From DASSKW01 sp035701115 (GTDB taxonomy: Bacteria; Pseudomonadota; Gammaproteobacteria; Natronospirales; REEB76): DNA of 40,467 nucleotides. Location: positions 1 through 40,467 of the forward strand of contig DASSOA010000079.1 of NCBI GenBank assembly GCA_035701115.1, in the 5' to 3' direction. A model generated the notes under the pieces. The model searched no databases. It was not told the origin of the DNA and was given only the letters and a program-made list of their open reading frames with translations. Positions 40,401 through 40,467 of this stretch are shown here, piece by piece. Every line of letters starts with the position of its first letter. Positions within the stretch are counted from its first letter, which is position 1. Both the position numbers and the translations under genes were made by a program.

Positions 40401-40467
40401 GGTTTCTGTCCGGTGCCTTGCATGAAGAGTCGTTCCGTGTGGCTGATGAGGCGGTCGAGATAATCGT
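40397..40467 (-). CDS. 3' end of a gene coupled to ybhG, possibly a TetR-type regulator
   Basis: The last 22 codons end DYLDRLISHTERLFMQGTGQKP and stop in TGA overlapping the ybhG ATG. In E. coli the gene before ybhG is cecR (TetR family), whose C-terminus is helical like this one. The fragment is too short to identify on its own, so the assignment rests on gene order. Confidence 0.5.
   Translation of the reverse strand, partial: DYLDRLISHTERLFMQGTGQKP

Overview
The window reads as a GC-rich gammaproteobacterial chromosome segment. The evidence is conserved gene order: queA-(peptidase)-tgt-yajC-secD-secF, suhB facing trmJ-iscR, an isc block running into ndk-rlmN-pilW-rodZ-hisS-yfgM-bamB-der, and a ybhGFSR-type ABC exporter. 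I see no insertion sequence, CRISPR array, prophage, tRNA or rRNA. Genus cannot be fixed from the sequence alone.

Layout. (1) 1-1437: the end of a hipB-like regulator and a complete hipA-like kinase toxin. (2) 1438-7662: a stress block of three same-strand units: CBS-domain protein, archease and RtcB RNA ligase; an HPF/RaiA-type ribosome factor and a GYD protein; a second-site FtsH-type protease and a nitroreductase. Each unit is preceded by an FNR/Anr/Dnr-like box. (3) 7720-10008: an ECF sigma factor, its zinc-finger anti-sigma factor and an exported double-PDZ protein. (4) 10111-17858: queuosine genes queA and tgt, with an M13 metallopeptidase between them, then yajC-secD-secF. (5) 17922-22191: nnrS (minus) and a SirB2-like gene (plus) around a perfect FNR-type box, then a minus-strand suhB-metallopeptidase pair. 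(6) 22302-34698: trmJ, iscR, two cysteine desulfurases, a scaffold-like protein lacking the normal ligands, iscA, ndk, rlmN, pilW, rodZ, hisS, yfgM, bamB and der. (7) 34751-40467, minus strand: a SlyD-like isomerase and a ybhG/F/S/R-like exporter, with the tail of a further upstream gene.

Main results. First, four FNR/Anr/Dnr-like boxes (starting at 1686, 4117, 5069 and, for nnrS, 19186 on the minus strand) are each followed after exactly 22 bases by a hexamer of form TAnnnT. That is the geometry of a class II FNR-activated promoter (box centred at -41.5). The predicted regulon joins RNA repair, ribosome hibernation, membrane proteolysis and nitric oxide response to low oxygen or NO. Second, the isc cluster is aberrant: the IscU-like protein has His, Asp and Ala where the three cluster-binding cysteines belong, the IscS beside it lacks the usual C-terminal tail that contacts IscU, there is an extra cysteine desulfurase in tandem, and hscB, hscA, fdx and iscX are absent from the locus.

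All functional assignments rest on motif recognition by eye; no database search was run.
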